This document shows positions 8,659 through 17,731 of a stretch of 64,000 nt of DNA, piece by piece. Source of the DNA: Ditibartonella choladocola. GTDB lineage: Bacteria; Pseudomonadota; Alphaproteobacteria; Rhizobiales; Rhizobiaceae. Position 1 is the first letter of the stretch. Every line of letters starts with the position of its first letter. The stretch is from positions 1,426,001 through 1,490,000 of the forward strand of contig NZ_CP015625.1 of NCBI RefSeq assembly GCF_002007565.1, given 5' to 3'. A model generated the notes under the pieces. That model did no database searches, was not told where the DNA came from, and saw nothing but the letters and a program-made list of their open reading frames with translations. The translations under genes and the position numbers were made by a program.

Positions 8659-10008
8659 TTGTTAGCTAGTAACGACATTTTTCCGAAAACGAACAAACAA
8701 CCCTTTGTCTTATGCCAACATTTATTGCGTTCAGGCCTCGTGATCTCGTTGGTGTTGGCGTTGACTTCCTGCACGGCAAATAATAACGGGCTCGGCGTAT
8801 TTGATAAATCGTCAAAAACTCCCCAAACGCAAACGCCTGACAATAATTCGATCGAGGCAAATTCGGCTGAAAATACTCAAGACTCTATCAATTCGACAGA
8901 ACACAATGTCAATCCGGATGCTAACGGCCACGGCAAGGATCAACCTAAAAATGTGCCTGTTCCAACCCCTTTGCCACTGTCGGGACAAAAATTGAACGAA
9001 AAGCAGCAAACGGCGATGACACAGTCACCACTGCCCGATCAGTCGGCTGCAAAGATTGGCAATCAGGTTCCGGCAGAAGTAACAGCGGCAGCACCTGCTA
9101 CCGCTGAAGAACAAAAGCCGAAAAAAACGGCATTTTTTTCTTTTGGACGGTCGAAAGAAAAAACAGAACAGACACAAGATCCACCTGATTCCGGTCAAAG
9201 TCCGTCCTCCGGAACGTTACCGACTGCCAACAATTCGGCGTCCAACCCGTCCGTTGGCACGCCTGCAACCAATACTATAACGCCCACGGAAAAGGCGAAT
9301 GCCGGTGCGACCGGCAGTGATTCTTCACAATCGACGGCTCAATCGCCCGAAAACCGGAACCTGCCGCCTGAACATGATGCAACAAGTCAAAAAAAAGGCA
9401 GTTTGATGCGTCTTTTCGGACGCTCCGATAATAATAAAGAAAACAAGCCCGTCGATAGCGAGACGAAAACCGCCCTTGTGCCACTGCCGAAAAAAGATCC
9501 TCACGAATATAACGATGTGTTACCGGGGGTACGTCCCAATGGCGGAATTGTTATCAAACATCGCACAAGTCTTTATGACGATACCGATATTGATGCGAAT
9601 GAAATTGATTCGCCGTCGCTTTATACACTTGCCTCGGTGAGCATGTACGGCCGTTCGCTGCCAAACGGACTTAAAGTCGCGCGTAAAGATGTCGAAGTTT
9701 CCTGTTTAAGGCCCCAACTGGTTGCGATTTTAAAAACCATTGAACGTCGCTTCAATAAGCCGGTTATTATAACGTCGGGTTATCGTAGCCCCTCCTATAA
9801 CCAGAAAGTCAACGGTGCAAAGCGTTCCATGCATATGTCTTGTGCCGCAGCAGACATACAAGTGCCGGACACAAACAAGTGGGAAGTCGCAAAATTTGTT
9901 CGTGCTTTGCCCAATAGAGGCGGAGTGGGAACATATTGTCACCAGTCAATTCACGTCGATGTTGGTCCAAAACGCGATTGGAATTGGACTTGTTCAGCAA
10001 AAAATTAA
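8659..10008 (+). CDS. lipoprotein with C-terminal M15-type peptidase domain
   Basis: A TTG start at 8659 is supported by AAGAGG 8 bases upstream and gives a signal peptide ending in the lipobox LTSC. Residues from about 45 to 300 are low-complexity (Asn, Ser, Thr, Pro, Gln). The last 130 residues form a YcbK/peptidase M15A-like domain: GYRSP near 374, S-M-H392 with D399, and SIH432VD provide the His/Asp/His zinc ligands. It would trim peptidoglycan peptides or act as a D-Ala-D-Ala-type carboxypeptidase at the envelope. The exact bond cut is not inferable. It is monocistronic. Confidence 0.8.
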   Translation: MLASNDIFPKTNKQPFVLCQHLLRSGLVISLVLALTSCTANNNGLGVFDKSSKTPQTQTPDNNSIEANSAENTQDSINSTEHNVNPDANGHGKDQPKNVPVPTPLPLSGQKLNEKQQTAMTQSPLPDQSAAKIGNQVPAEVTAAAPATAEEQKPKKTAFFSFGRSKEKTEQTQDPPDSGQSPSSGTLPTANNSASNPSVGTPATNTITPTEKANAGATGSDSSQSTAQSPENRNLPPEHDATSQKKGSLMRLFGRSDNNKENKPVDSETKTALVPLPKKDPHEYNDVLPGVRPNGGIVIKHRTSLYDDTDIDANEIDSPSLYTLASVSMYGRSLPNGLKVARKDVEVSCLRPQLVAILKTIERRFNKPVIITSGYRSPSYNQKVNGAKRSMHMSCAAADIQVPDTNKWEVAKFVRALPNRGGVGTYCHQSIHVDVGPKRDWNWTCSAKN

Positions 10009-10071
10009 AAAAAATTGCAAACAGGGCTTGCGATTAAATAATATCCTCTCTATAAGCCGTTTCACTGCCAA

Positions 10072-10146
10072 GCGCCCATCGTCTAGTGGTTAGGACGCCG
10101 CCCTTTCACGGCGGAAACAGGGGTTCAAATCCCCTTGGGCGTACCA
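10072..10146 (+). tRNA. tRNA-Glu (anticodon TTC), CCA encoded
   Basis: A 75-base cloverleaf. The acceptor GCGCCCA pairs with TGGGCGT (one G-U at the end). The anticodon loop is CTTTCAC, the T arm AGGGGTTCAAATCCCCT, and the 3' ACCA is encoded. Confidence 0.97.
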
Positions 10147-10915
10147 ACAGTTTTCCTCCCTTTCAGTGACAATAGAAAATAGCCGTGCAGCGGATTGTTC
10201 GGTCTGTTCCCTGCCCGATAAACAGCTTGAATATCGGCTATTATCCTGTGTTCTACGAGTATTAGCGGTACTTTCGCGTTCAAAAGAAATCCGCACTCAC
10301 CAAAAGGGGAATTGCCCCTTATCCACTTGTAGCGCTCTGGACGCATATTTCAGATATTGAAGATAATTTTCCCGATGCAATCGAGACATTGCATTGCCTG
10401 CCCATTCTTGTTCTAACGAATATAAAAGAATGCAGGACTCTTATTGATTTGAATTACCGGATGTTGATTCCCGTTGCCCGACTGATTCGTAAAAATCGCA
10501 ATTCACTTCCGACGAGTTTCTATCGTCTCTTAATTTTTGCGCTCAACGCATGTGAAAAACAAACTCGCACTCATGGATAATTTAACACGCTTTTCAGATA
10601 AGTTATCACTTTCGTGAAAAACGATTTTGAAAAGAAAAATTACTTAAAAAAAGATGCGGAGCAATGAAGAAGAAGAACAGCCGTAATATCCGCTTTCTTC
10701 CGCACTCAAGCCGTAAAACCGGAAAAGAACGGGAATAGAAAACTAAATGATTCTATTTTGAAACTTTGCAGACAAAGTCGACAAGAAGCGACTCGAAATG
10801 AATGATTTATGTTATTGTGAACTGTAATGTCGAACTCAAGAATATGGATTTCGTCCCGATCGACAACATCGTAAAGGTCCTTGAAAATCGGAAAAAATTT
10901 GTTTTCAAGGTGAAA
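10147..10915. other. gene-free spacer between tRNA-Glu and tRNA-Arg
   Basis: About 770 bases with only short, unconvincing frames. A small GC hairpin (AAGGGG at 10304-10309 with CCCCTT at 10315-10320) is present; read leftward, the sequence around it vaguely resembles the T-arm and acceptor end of tRNA-Glu. An inverted repeat CCTTGAAAA / TTTTCAAGG (10879-10887, 10902-10910) lies just beyond the 3' end of tRNA-Arg and may help end its transcript. No integrase remnant was recognised. Confidence 0.5.
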
Positions 10916-10992
<77 letters not shown>

Positions 10993-11017
10993 GAAATTGT
11001 TCAGAACGATAGTTTGA

Positions 11018-11323
11018 TTAGTGTGTCCAAGGAACCTGACGATCAGTCCGGAAGTTATCCGAATAGGAAACCTTTTTACGTGTCATCGCGTGCGGTTCCT
11101 CAAGTTGGTAGGCTATTCCGTTCTTTGTCGCGTAGACAATAGCTTCCTCTTGTGTCTCGAACGTCAATTTGATTTGGCTACGCATATCGGCAGAAGATGT
11201 ATATCCCATCAACGGATCTATCATCTTGGCTTCATTAGGTTCAAACTCAAGAACCCAAAAACCGGTATTGCGTTTTCCAGATTGCATCGCCGTTTTAGCC
11301 GGGCTGAAAATTCGAGCTACCAT
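11018..11323 (-). CDS. NDUFS4-family complex I accessory subunit
   Basis: A 101-residue protein matching the ETC complex I subunit family (NDUFS4/18-kDa subunit). It starts MVARIFSPAKTAMQSG, has the core segment GFWVLEFEP and the typical YTSSADMRSQ, and ends in a basic tail with YSDNFRTDRQVPWTH. In alphaproteobacteria this supernumerary subunit attaches to NADH:quinone oxidoreductase, as in mitochondria. It sits between tRNA-Arg and tRNA-Pro, all on the same strand, so it could share their transcript. Confidence 0.9.
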   Translation of the reverse strand: MVARIFSPAKTAMQSGKRNTGFWVLEFEPNEAKMIDPLMGYTSSADMRSQIKLTFETQEEAIVYATKNGIAYQLEEPHAMTRKKVSYSDNFRTDRQVPWTH

Positions 11324-11409
11324 GATTTATTCCCTTCGGATCATGCCGTGGTCATATTATAAACTTTTACGACCACTTTGTCGCATCATCTTTTTGTCAA
11401 ATCAAGTCA

Positions 11410-11486
11410 TGGTCGGAGCGATAGGATTCGAACCTACGACCCCCTGATCCCAAATCAGGTGCGCTACCAAGCTGCGCTACGCTCCG
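11410..11486 (-). tRNA. tRNA-Pro (anticodon TGG), CCA encoded
   Basis: A 77-base cloverleaf on the complementary strand. The acceptor CGGAGCG pairs with CGCTCCG, the anticodon loop is TTTGGGA, the T loop TTCGAAT, and the 3' ACCA is encoded. Confidence 0.97.
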
Positions 11487-11640
11487 ACATTAATTAAGTT
11501 CGACGCACATTCCCTAAATTTTTCCGCTGTGAAGTGCAAGCGCAAATCTCGCTTTTTTCCGATTATTCCGTAATTTTTTTGGGGCGATAACTTTTCTAAA
11601 ATAATTTGATGTCAAAATCGCCTTAGAGAAAGGATTTGCT

Positions 11641-12276
11641 ATGGCGGTACATCGGACAAGAGCAAAAAAAATCCGGCAAACTTCAAACCGAAAAAAATAT
11701 TCCTCCACATTAAGTTATTTTCTGCTTGGCGGCTTAACTCTTTTGGGTGGTGCCGGTTGGTACCATAATACATACGAGACAAACGCCAACCAGAAACAAT
11801 CCGGAACCCTTGCGAATTTCTCTGCCGCACCTCTTCGCAAAACCGAACTTTCATCAATCAAGCTTCCGGAAATTGCTGTAAAGCCCGTTTCAAAAGTACC
11901 GGATCCGGTCACATTCCAGCCGGTCGCACCCAAGGCTCCGATCGAAAAACCTGACCTCACTTCACCTTCTATCCCCTATCGGCCGGATACAAACTTACCG
12001 CCCCAAGCGAGATTTGCCGTTAACAATGCCGCCAATGTTATTTTTGCAAGAGTGCCGACTGCGATCTATACAAAGGCTGATTCGCATTCGAAAATTGTTG
12101 CTAACGTCAAAGCAGGGCAGGAAATGCGTTCCTATGAACGTCAGGGCAATTGGCACCGCGTGGTTGTTCCCTCCACCAATATCATCGGCTGGGCAAAAGG
12201 AACAAGTTTAAGCACCAGAGCACCGGATATTTCCAGTTTGATTGATGGTGCTTTAACCGGTTCGATAACCCCGTGA
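11641..12276 (+). CDS. membrane-anchored SH3-domain protein
   Basis: A 211-residue protein with a basic N-terminus (RAKKIRQ), one membrane segment at about 26-42, a Pro-rich linker and a bacterial SH3 domain at about 135-195 (ARVPTAIYTKADSHSKIV, then GNWHRVVV and IIGWAKG). Such proteins usually bind the peptidoglycan or envelope partners on the periplasmic side. ATG at 11641. No operon partner is evident; hdaA converges from the other side with 15 bases between the stops. Confidence 0.75.
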   Translation: MAVHRTRAKKIRQTSNRKKYSSTLSYFLLGGLTLLGGAGWYHNTYETNANQKQSGTLANFSAAPLRKTELSSIKLPEIAVKPVSKVPDPVTFQPVAPKAPIEKPDLTSPSIPYRPDTNLPPQARFAVNNAANVIFARVPTAIYTKADSHSKIVANVKAGQEMRSYERQGNWHRVVVPSTNIIGWAKGTSLSTRAPDISSLIDGALTGSITP

Positions 12277-12291
12277 CCGGTTTTCCCTCGT

Positions 12292-12987
12292 TTAATCCTG
12301 TTCCGATACGCTATTCATAACGTCAGAAACGAGTGCTTTGGTAATTTTGCTTTTTCTTTGCAATGCGAGCCTGTCGATTGCATCGACAGTTTTCCCTAAC
12401 GCAAAAAGCGATCGTTCCGAACGACTTACCAGATATTCTACCACCGAAGGATCTACCGTTATCTGCCGGTCGGAAAAAAGCTTGGAAGCAACAGAAACAA
12501 GCAATTCGTCGTCCGGCTGCCCGATGACTGCCAGTGTAACCGACCTTAAACGGCTTGTGAGATCATCAAGTTTTACCTTCCAGCTTAAAGGAGCCGATGT
12601 TGATGTGATTAACAATGTCGCCACCCGATTGACCAAACGGGCTTGTTTGACCGAATTGATAAGATGGAAAAAAGTCACTTCGTCGAGTTCGACACTATCA
12701 ATATCTTCTATCAGAACCGGATTACCCTTATCAATCTCGACGATAGCCTCGCCAAGCCGATCCGGAGAAACCTGACGCGCATTGCTGATATTTTTCCAAA
12801 CACTGGAAAAATGTGTTTTTCCCGAACCGTTCGGGCCGACAAGAACTGCGATTGGCATAGGCCAATCCGGCCAGTGTTCAATGAGCTCGTATGCAGCAAT
12901 ATTGCTTTTTGTGACAACCAGATCATCTGAATAGAAATCTGTTGGATGCGAAAGTGAGAGCGGTAATTGCTCTAACCTTTTATTCAT
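12292..12987 (-). CDS. hdaA: HdaA, DnaA-related regulator of replication initiation
   Basis: A 231-residue DnaA-like AAA+ protein without the DNA-binding domain IV. A clamp-binding motif QLPLSL (7-12) and Walker A GPNGSGKTH (51-59) are clear; LIEDID serves as Walker B. In Caulobacter and relatives HdaA bound to the DNA polymerase beta clamp stimulates ATP hydrolysis by DnaA, preventing re-initiation. It overlaps the end of the upstream permease gene by 4 bases (ATGA-type), giving translational coupling. A permease-hdaA pair is common in Rhizobiales (recalled). Confidence 0.9.
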   Translation of the reverse strand: MNKRLEQLPLSLSHPTDFYSDDLVVTKSNIAAYELIEHWPDWPMPIAVLVGPNGSGKTHFSSVWKNISNARQVSPDRLGEAIVEIDKGNPVLIEDIDSVELDEVTFFHLINSVKQARLVNRVATLLITSTSAPLSWKVKLDDLTSRLRSVTLAVIGQPDDELLVSVASKLFSDRQITVDPSVVEYLVSRSERSLFALGKTVDAIDRLALQRKSKITKALVSDVMNSVSEQD

Positions 12988-14210
12988 TCCTTTCCTCCGA
13001 CTTGATCGGCTGCGGAATTGCTGCTCGGTGAATAGAGTGGTGATTCAAGATAGGTATGAAGTGCAAACCTTACAAGAACCCCGACAGCCGCAGCAGCAGG
13101 AACAGCGATCAACATACCGGTAAAGCCGAAAAGCGAACCAAAAGCAAAGAGCGCAAACATAAGCCAGACAGGATGAAGCCCTACCGATTGACCAACCAAT
13201 TTCGGTTGCAAAACATATCCTTCAAGAAACTGTCCGACAAAAAACACTCCCATGACAACTATAATTCTTTCCCAATGTTCGGGATAGAATTGTACCCACG
13301 CAACACCAACCGAAAGAACAAATCCGGTCATAGAACCGACATAGGGAATAAAGCTGATTAAGCCTACGAACAATCCGATCAGGAGACCGAAATTCAAACC
13401 TGATATGGTGAGACCTGCTGCATAATAAACGCCAAGCGCGAGACAGACCGATGTTTGCCCACGAATAAACCCTGCAACAGCCCGATCCATTTCATGAAAA
13501 ATGCCCCTTACCGTCTCCAGATGGTCGCGCGGAATCCATGAATCGATTGTATTGACCATTCGCTCCCAATCAAGGAGCATATAAAATGCAACGACCGGTG
13601 CAACAACAAACAGGCTCACAAGATTAACCAGTGATTTTCCCGAATCAAGAACAGAATTGAGCACCGATTTTATAAGATCCGAACTTTGCCCCAGCAGGCC
13701 TTGAATATTTGCCTGTATTTCCGATGCATCGCTGCCGATATATCGCTTTATCCATTCAAAACTATGATTGGCGAAAAATGCTTGAATACGATTTACGTAA
13801 ACCGGCAATCCGTCGCGGATAAATTGCTGTAACTGTGAAGTAATAACCGGAATAAGAATTGTAAGTGCTATAACCAGTATAAGCACGATTGCAATTGTAA
13901 TAAGAACCGTTCCCCACATTCTCGAAATTCCGATTCTTTCGAGTATTTCAACAATCGGATTAAGAAAATAGGCAAGCACAATTCCAGCGACAAATGGCAA
14001 AAGAATGGAACTGAAGACGAACATGAAAATAATGAAAAAAAGCAATGTCAAGAGCCAGAATATGGCTTGCTTTTTTACGTTACCACGGAATGCAACATTG
14101 GCATAAGCCGGAATATAGACCGTCTTTTTAGGCCTTCCCAGTCTCAAACCTTTTTTGCCCTCTGACATTGCCTGTTGTTTGGAGGCGGTATCAAAATCCG
14201 TATTGCTCAT
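12984..14210 (-). CDS. AI-2E/PerM-family permease
   Basis: A 408-residue multispanning membrane protein of the AI-2E transporter (PerM/YdiK) family. Two N-terminal spans follow a basic cytoplasmic leader; a soluble periplasmic section (about 130-210) precedes the conserved C-terminal helices, including GLISFIPYVGS and LVGQSVGLHPVWLM. Members export small molecules or ions and few substrates are known, so autoinducer transport should not be assumed. It is the first gene of the permease-hdaA pair, divergent from purM. Confidence 0.85.
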   Translation of the reverse strand: MSNTDFDTASKQQAMSEGKKGLRLGRPKKTVYIPAYANVAFRGNVKKQAIFWLLTLLFFIIFMFVFSSILLPFVAGIVLAYFLNPIVEILERIGISRMWGTVLITIAIVLILVIALTILIPVITSQLQQFIRDGLPVYVNRIQAFFANHSFEWIKRYIGSDASEIQANIQGLLGQSSDLIKSVLNSVLDSGKSLVNLVSLFVVAPVVAFYMLLDWERMVNTIDSWIPRDHLETVRGIFHEMDRAVAGFIRGQTSVCLALGVYYAAGLTISGLNFGLLIGLFVGLISFIPYVGSMTGFVLSVGVAWVQFYPEHWERIIVVMGVFFVGQFLEGYVLQPKLVGQSVGLHPVWLMFALFAFGSLFGFTGMLIAVPAAAAVGVLVRFALHTYLESPLYSPSSNSAADQVGGKE

Positions 14211-14374
14211 AAACGTCCACTGAATTTGTTGTTTTTAAAGGATATGCAGCTTCCTGTCGCATCGTCAAGAAACAATCGTTTATATCTTTTTTTTAAGCTT
14301 GATAAAACTTGCGGGTGACGCTTGAACGTGGCATTGCTCTGACGTGTTCAAGAGCATAGTTAAGGATAAATCCG

Positions 14375-15448
14375 ATGAGCGACACACATCCTGTTCAAAA
14401 CAATCTGACTTATGCTGATGCCGGTGTCGATATTGATGCCGGAAATCTTATGGTCGAGAAGATAAAACCTGTCGTACGGACGACCCGACGTTCCGGCTCC
14501 GATACGGAACTTGGCGGTTTTGGCGGATTGTTCGATTTGAAAGCTGCGGGCTTTAAAGACCCTGTTCTTGTTGCCGCCAATGACGGCGTTGGAACAAAGC
14601 TGAAAATTGCCATTGATACTGGCATTCATGACACCGTCGGAATTGATCTTGTCGCTATGTGTGTCAACGATCTTGTCGTTCAAGGTGCAGAGCCGCTTTT
14701 CTTTCTTGACTATTTTGCAACCGGCAAGCTTGATCCTGATGAGGGAGCAGCCATTGTTTCCGGAATTGCCGAAGGATGCAGACAGGCGGGTGCAGCGCTT
14801 ATCGGCGGTGAAACAGCCGAAATGCCGGGTATGTATAAAAAAGGCGACTATGATCTCGCCGGTTTTGCTGTTGGCGCGGCTGAACGTGGTACACTTTTGC
14901 CATCCAAAGAATTGGAAAACGGTGATATTGTATTGGGGTTGTCTTCCACCGGTCTACATTCGAACGGCTTTTCCCTTGTGCGTAGAATTGTAGAAAAAAG
15001 TGGTCTTGATTTTAACGCCCCTGCTCCGTTCGACAAAACTCTTTCACTCGGCAAGGCTTTACTGACACCTACAAGGATTTATGTCCGGTCTCTCCTTCAC
15101 GTTTTAAAAAGCCATCGCGGCATAAAAGCACTTGCCCACATTACCGGCGGCGGTTTTCCTGAAAATATTCCAAGAGTTTTACCGAAAAATCTGGCCGTCG
15201 AGCTTGATCTTTCTGCTATCGAAGTCCCTCCGGTTTTTGCCTGGCTCGCAAAACAGGGAAATATTGCAGAACATGAAATGTTACGCACATATAATTGCGG
15301 CATCGGTATGATTGTCATAGTCGAAGCAAAAGATGCTGCCGATATTACTTCACTCCTTGAGCAACAGGGTGAAAAAGTTATCGCGCTTGGAACAGTTATT
15401 CCCCGGCAAGATAAGGGCGTTGTCTATAAAGGACACCTCGGATTATGA
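14375..15448 (+). CDS. purM: phosphoribosylformylglycinamidine cyclo-ligase (AIR synthetase)
   Basis: Converts FGAM to AIR with ATP, the fifth step of purine synthesis. The 357-residue sequence shows the family hallmarks: [12 protein letters not shown] near the start, GVGTKLKIA, and GGETAEMPG in the middle, ending with THITGGG-like [19 protein letters not shown] precedes the ATG at 14375. The stop TGA overlaps an ATG (ATGA) that is the expected start of purN. Confidence 0.96.
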   Translation: MSDTHPVQNNLTYADAGVDIDAGNLMVEKIKPVVRTTRRSGSDTELGGFGGLFDLKAAGFKDPVLVAANDGVGTKLKIAIDTGIHDTVGIDLVAMCVNDLVVQGAEPLFFLDYFATGKLDPDEGAAIVSGIAEGCRQAGAALIGGETAEMPGMYKKGDYDLAGFAVGAAERGTLLPSKELENGDIVLGLSSTGLHSNGFSLVRRIVEKSGLDFNAPAPFDKTLSLGKALLTPTRIYVRSLLHVLKSHRGIKALAHITGGGFPENIPRVLPKNLAVELDLSAIEVPPVFAWLAKQGNIAEHEMLRTYNCGIGMIVIVEAKDAADITSLLEQQGEKVIALGTVIPRQDKGVVYKGHLGL

Positions 15449-16055
15449 AAAAAAAGTTGTAATTCTCATTTCCGGAAGCGGATCCAACATGGTGGCGCTT
15501 GTAGAAGCAACCAGAAAGGAGAACTATCCGGCCGAAATTGTAGCCGTATTGAGTGATAACAAAAATGCGAAAGGCATTGAAAAAGCTCAAGCTTTCAATA
15601 TTCCGACTCATGTTGTCGAACGTAAAGACTTCGCCGACAAGGAAGCTTTTGAAATCGCACTGCTTAATCGAATTGACGAATACCGGCCGGATATTCTGTG
15701 CCTTGCAGGTTTCATGCGCTTGATCTCGAAACGTATTATTTCTCCTTATGAGGGAAAAATATTGAACATTCATCCGGCTCTCCTACCTCTTTTTAGAGGA
15801 TTACATACCCACCAACGTGCCATTGATGCAGGCGTAAAAATAAGCGGTTGCACTGTACATCTCGTCACTGAAGGGATGGATGAAGGGGAAATATTAGGTC
15901 AGGCAGCAGTACCGGTCTTGAAAAATGACACAGCCGACAGTCTGGCTGCACGGGTACTCAAAGTCGAACACCAGCTTTATCCGGCAACTTTGCGCGCATT
16001 TATCGAACATCGGCACGATGGCGTAAATGACGAACAGCAGATCATTTCGTTCTGA
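15420..16055 (+). CDS. purN: phosphoribosylglycinamide formyltransferase (start anomalous)
   Basis: Transfers formyl from 10-formyl-THF to GAR in purine synthesis. Catalytic residues are visible: GSGSN near the N-terminus, NIHPALLP (Asn and His) and [15 protein letters not shown] (Asp). The family start should be the ATG at 15445 that overlaps the purM stop, but its frame reads only four more sense codons before TAA. One extra A in the A8 run at 15448-15455 would join it to the rest. The uninterrupted frame can only begin upstream inside purM, for example at TTG 15420. The body of the gene is intact. Confidence 0.85.
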   Translation: MSIKDTSDYEKKVVILISGSGSNMVALVEATRKENYPAEIVAVLSDNKNAKGIEKAQAFNIPTHVVERKDFADKEAFEIALLNRIDEYRPDILCLAGFMRLISKRIISPYEGKILNIHPALLPLFRGLHTHQRAIDAGVKISGCTVHLVTEGMDEGEILGQAAVPVLKNDTADSLAARVLKVEHQLYPATLRAFIEHRHDGVNDEQQIISF

Positions 16056-16387
16056 CTTCATTTGAAGATTGTCTGCTCGTTGTAAAGCTTTTCTACTTTG
16101 TAGGAATGTTCCGAACAATGATTTGAAGAGACAGCGATTACCCCTGCCTTTAAAAGCCATGACAAGCGGTGGAAAATACCGAATTAACAAATCCTGAGTA
16201 TTGCCTGTTGCGCGTATTGTCTTTTAGTGACCGAATAATTCTTTACCCTTATCGCGATGGTCTTGCTGCGATTTTTATACCTCGAATAATAACGTCGCAG
16301 AATTTTTAAATTCTCCGGATCGGCCGTCCTGCGAAGAACAAGTTACCGTCTTTACAACTTGTCAACCAATTAACCACATAATGGCTA
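16056..16387. other. spacer between purN and the next lipoprotein gene
   Basis: About 330 bases with no gene, terminator or repeat that I can support. It presumably carries the promoter of the downstream lipoprotein gene. Confidence 0.5.
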
Positions 16388-16414
16388 GTGAAGTTTTCAC
16401 AGGATCGTGCTGTT

Positions 16415-17623
16415 GTGTTAAAAACGAAAACTATATTATTCATCGGTTGCAGTTTGTTTGTTGGCGGTTGCATGTCGGACTCGCTCCAATCTCTGCAATT
16501 ATCATCATCACGTCCGTCAAGTGAAACAACATCCAGTATCCGGCCTTCCAGCCCCTTAAAAACCGCCAATAATGGTGATTATGAAGCGTGGCGGGCGGCT
16601 TATAGCGCCTATAATCAAAAAGCTTCTGCATATTGGGACGAGATTAGCGCCAAGCGCAAGTTGCGGAATCAAAAACGCGCACGCGGACAAACTGTGGAAC
16701 TTACCGATTATGTACTTACCCAGCCGCCGCTCTACACCGGACCTTCAAAACCACAGACAGGCGGTTCTTCCGCCCCATCCCGAACAATACCGGGAGTTAA
16801 CGATTTTATTGCAGCATCGAAACGCGTTTATGGCTTCCAACCGGAACCTCCCGCAAGCGAGGAAGAATTTATGCGCACTTATGTCGATGCAGCGCGTGAA
16901 ATCGGCCTTAACCGTGACCAGCTTGTGTCTATCTATGCATTTGAAACCGGTGGGGATGGCAGCCACGATCTTCAATCGGGTATGATTAAGGGCAAAGCAA
17001 ACGCCCGACCGGCATCGACCGCTATCGGCTATAACCAACTTGTTGCAACCGCAAGTGTGAGCCTGATGTGGGAATATGGCAACGACATTGTCAAGGAATT
17101 GCGACAAAAAGCGCAAATGGCATCGGGGGCACAAAGAATGAGATTACTCGAAAAAGCCAATGTCGTCGAACGGATGACAGCAAGGGCAAGGACAGTGCCT
17201 CACAATTGGACGGCACAGAGCGAACTTGCAAAAACCGATGCCGGCCTTGGAATGCATGCAATGACGATGGATAAAGATGTAGGTCCGCTGTTGCAAATCC
17301 ATAAATTGAAGACCTCTTTAACATTTTTACGTCGAAAGGGTGTGACCCGTCCACTTTCCGGTGCAGAACTCGAAATGCTGAACCTGACCGGAGACGGCAA
17401 TGGTTACGATATGGTGACAATGCCGGCACAATACCGGAACAAAGTCCCCACAGCGAATTTCTTCCTGCGCTCCGGTTACGAACGCAACCCTGTTGCAATT
17501 CGCAATAATACCGTTGCCGCTCTCATTGATGCGACGGAAAATAAAATGCAAACCAACATGCAAAAAGACGGTTCCCGAATGCTTGCCCGCATTTACCAAT
17601 CAACCGCTGTTGCAAGCAATTGA
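16415..17623 (+). CDS. lipoprotein with possible lysozyme-like fold
   Basis: The GTG at 16415 has AGGA 10 bases upstream and gives a compact signal peptide ending in the lipobox VGGC. A second GTG in the same frame at 16388 would add nine residues. After a Ser-rich linker comes a domain of about 280 residues. The segment LVSIYAFETGGDG followed by AIGYNQLVATA looks like the glutamate and GxxQ pattern of transglycosylase/lysozyme folds. I would call it a conserved Rhizobiales envelope lipoprotein of unknown activity; peptidoglycan cleavage is inference. Confidence 0.65.
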   Translation: MLKTKTILFIGCSLFVGGCMSDSLQSLQLSSSRPSSETTSSIRPSSPLKTANNGDYEAWRAAYSAYNQKASAYWDEISAKRKLRNQKRARGQTVELTDYVLTQPPLYTGPSKPQTGGSSAPSRTIPGVNDFIAASKRVYGFQPEPPASEEEFMRTYVDAAREIGLNRDQLVSIYAFETGGDGSHDLQSGMIKGKANARPASTAIGYNQLVATASVSLMWEYGNDIVKELRQKAQMASGAQRMRLLEKANVVERMTARARTVPHNWTAQSELAKTDAGLGMHAMTMDKDVGPLLQIHKLKTSLTFLRRKGVTRPLSGAELEMLNLTGDGNGYDMVTMPAQYRNKVPTANFFLRSGYERNPVAIRNNTVAALIDATENKMQTNMQKDGSRMLARIYQSTAVASN

Positions 17624-17673
17624 AAGACGCTCCGATTTTCGTGATTGAAAACATAAGCAAATATAGCTCGAAC

Positions 17674-17700
17674 AAAAAGGCGGCTTTACGCCGCCTTTCC
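17674..17700 (-). terminator. terminator of the orphan binding-protein gene
   Basis: The 9-bp stem AAAGGCGGC / GCCGCCTTT (17676-17684 with 17690-17698) has a 5-base loop. Read leftward it ends in a T5 run, 30 bases after the leftward gene's stop. It also lies behind the rightward lipoprotein gene but lacks a T tract in that direction. Confidence 0.8.
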
Positions 17701-17731
17701 GATATAGTCTGTTATTTCGTTCTACGCTCGT

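Noticed and set aside
10090-10580. Short frames overlapping and following tRNA-Glu
   Set aside because: They overlap the tRNA or lack starts and domains, as is typical of chance frames around tRNA genes.
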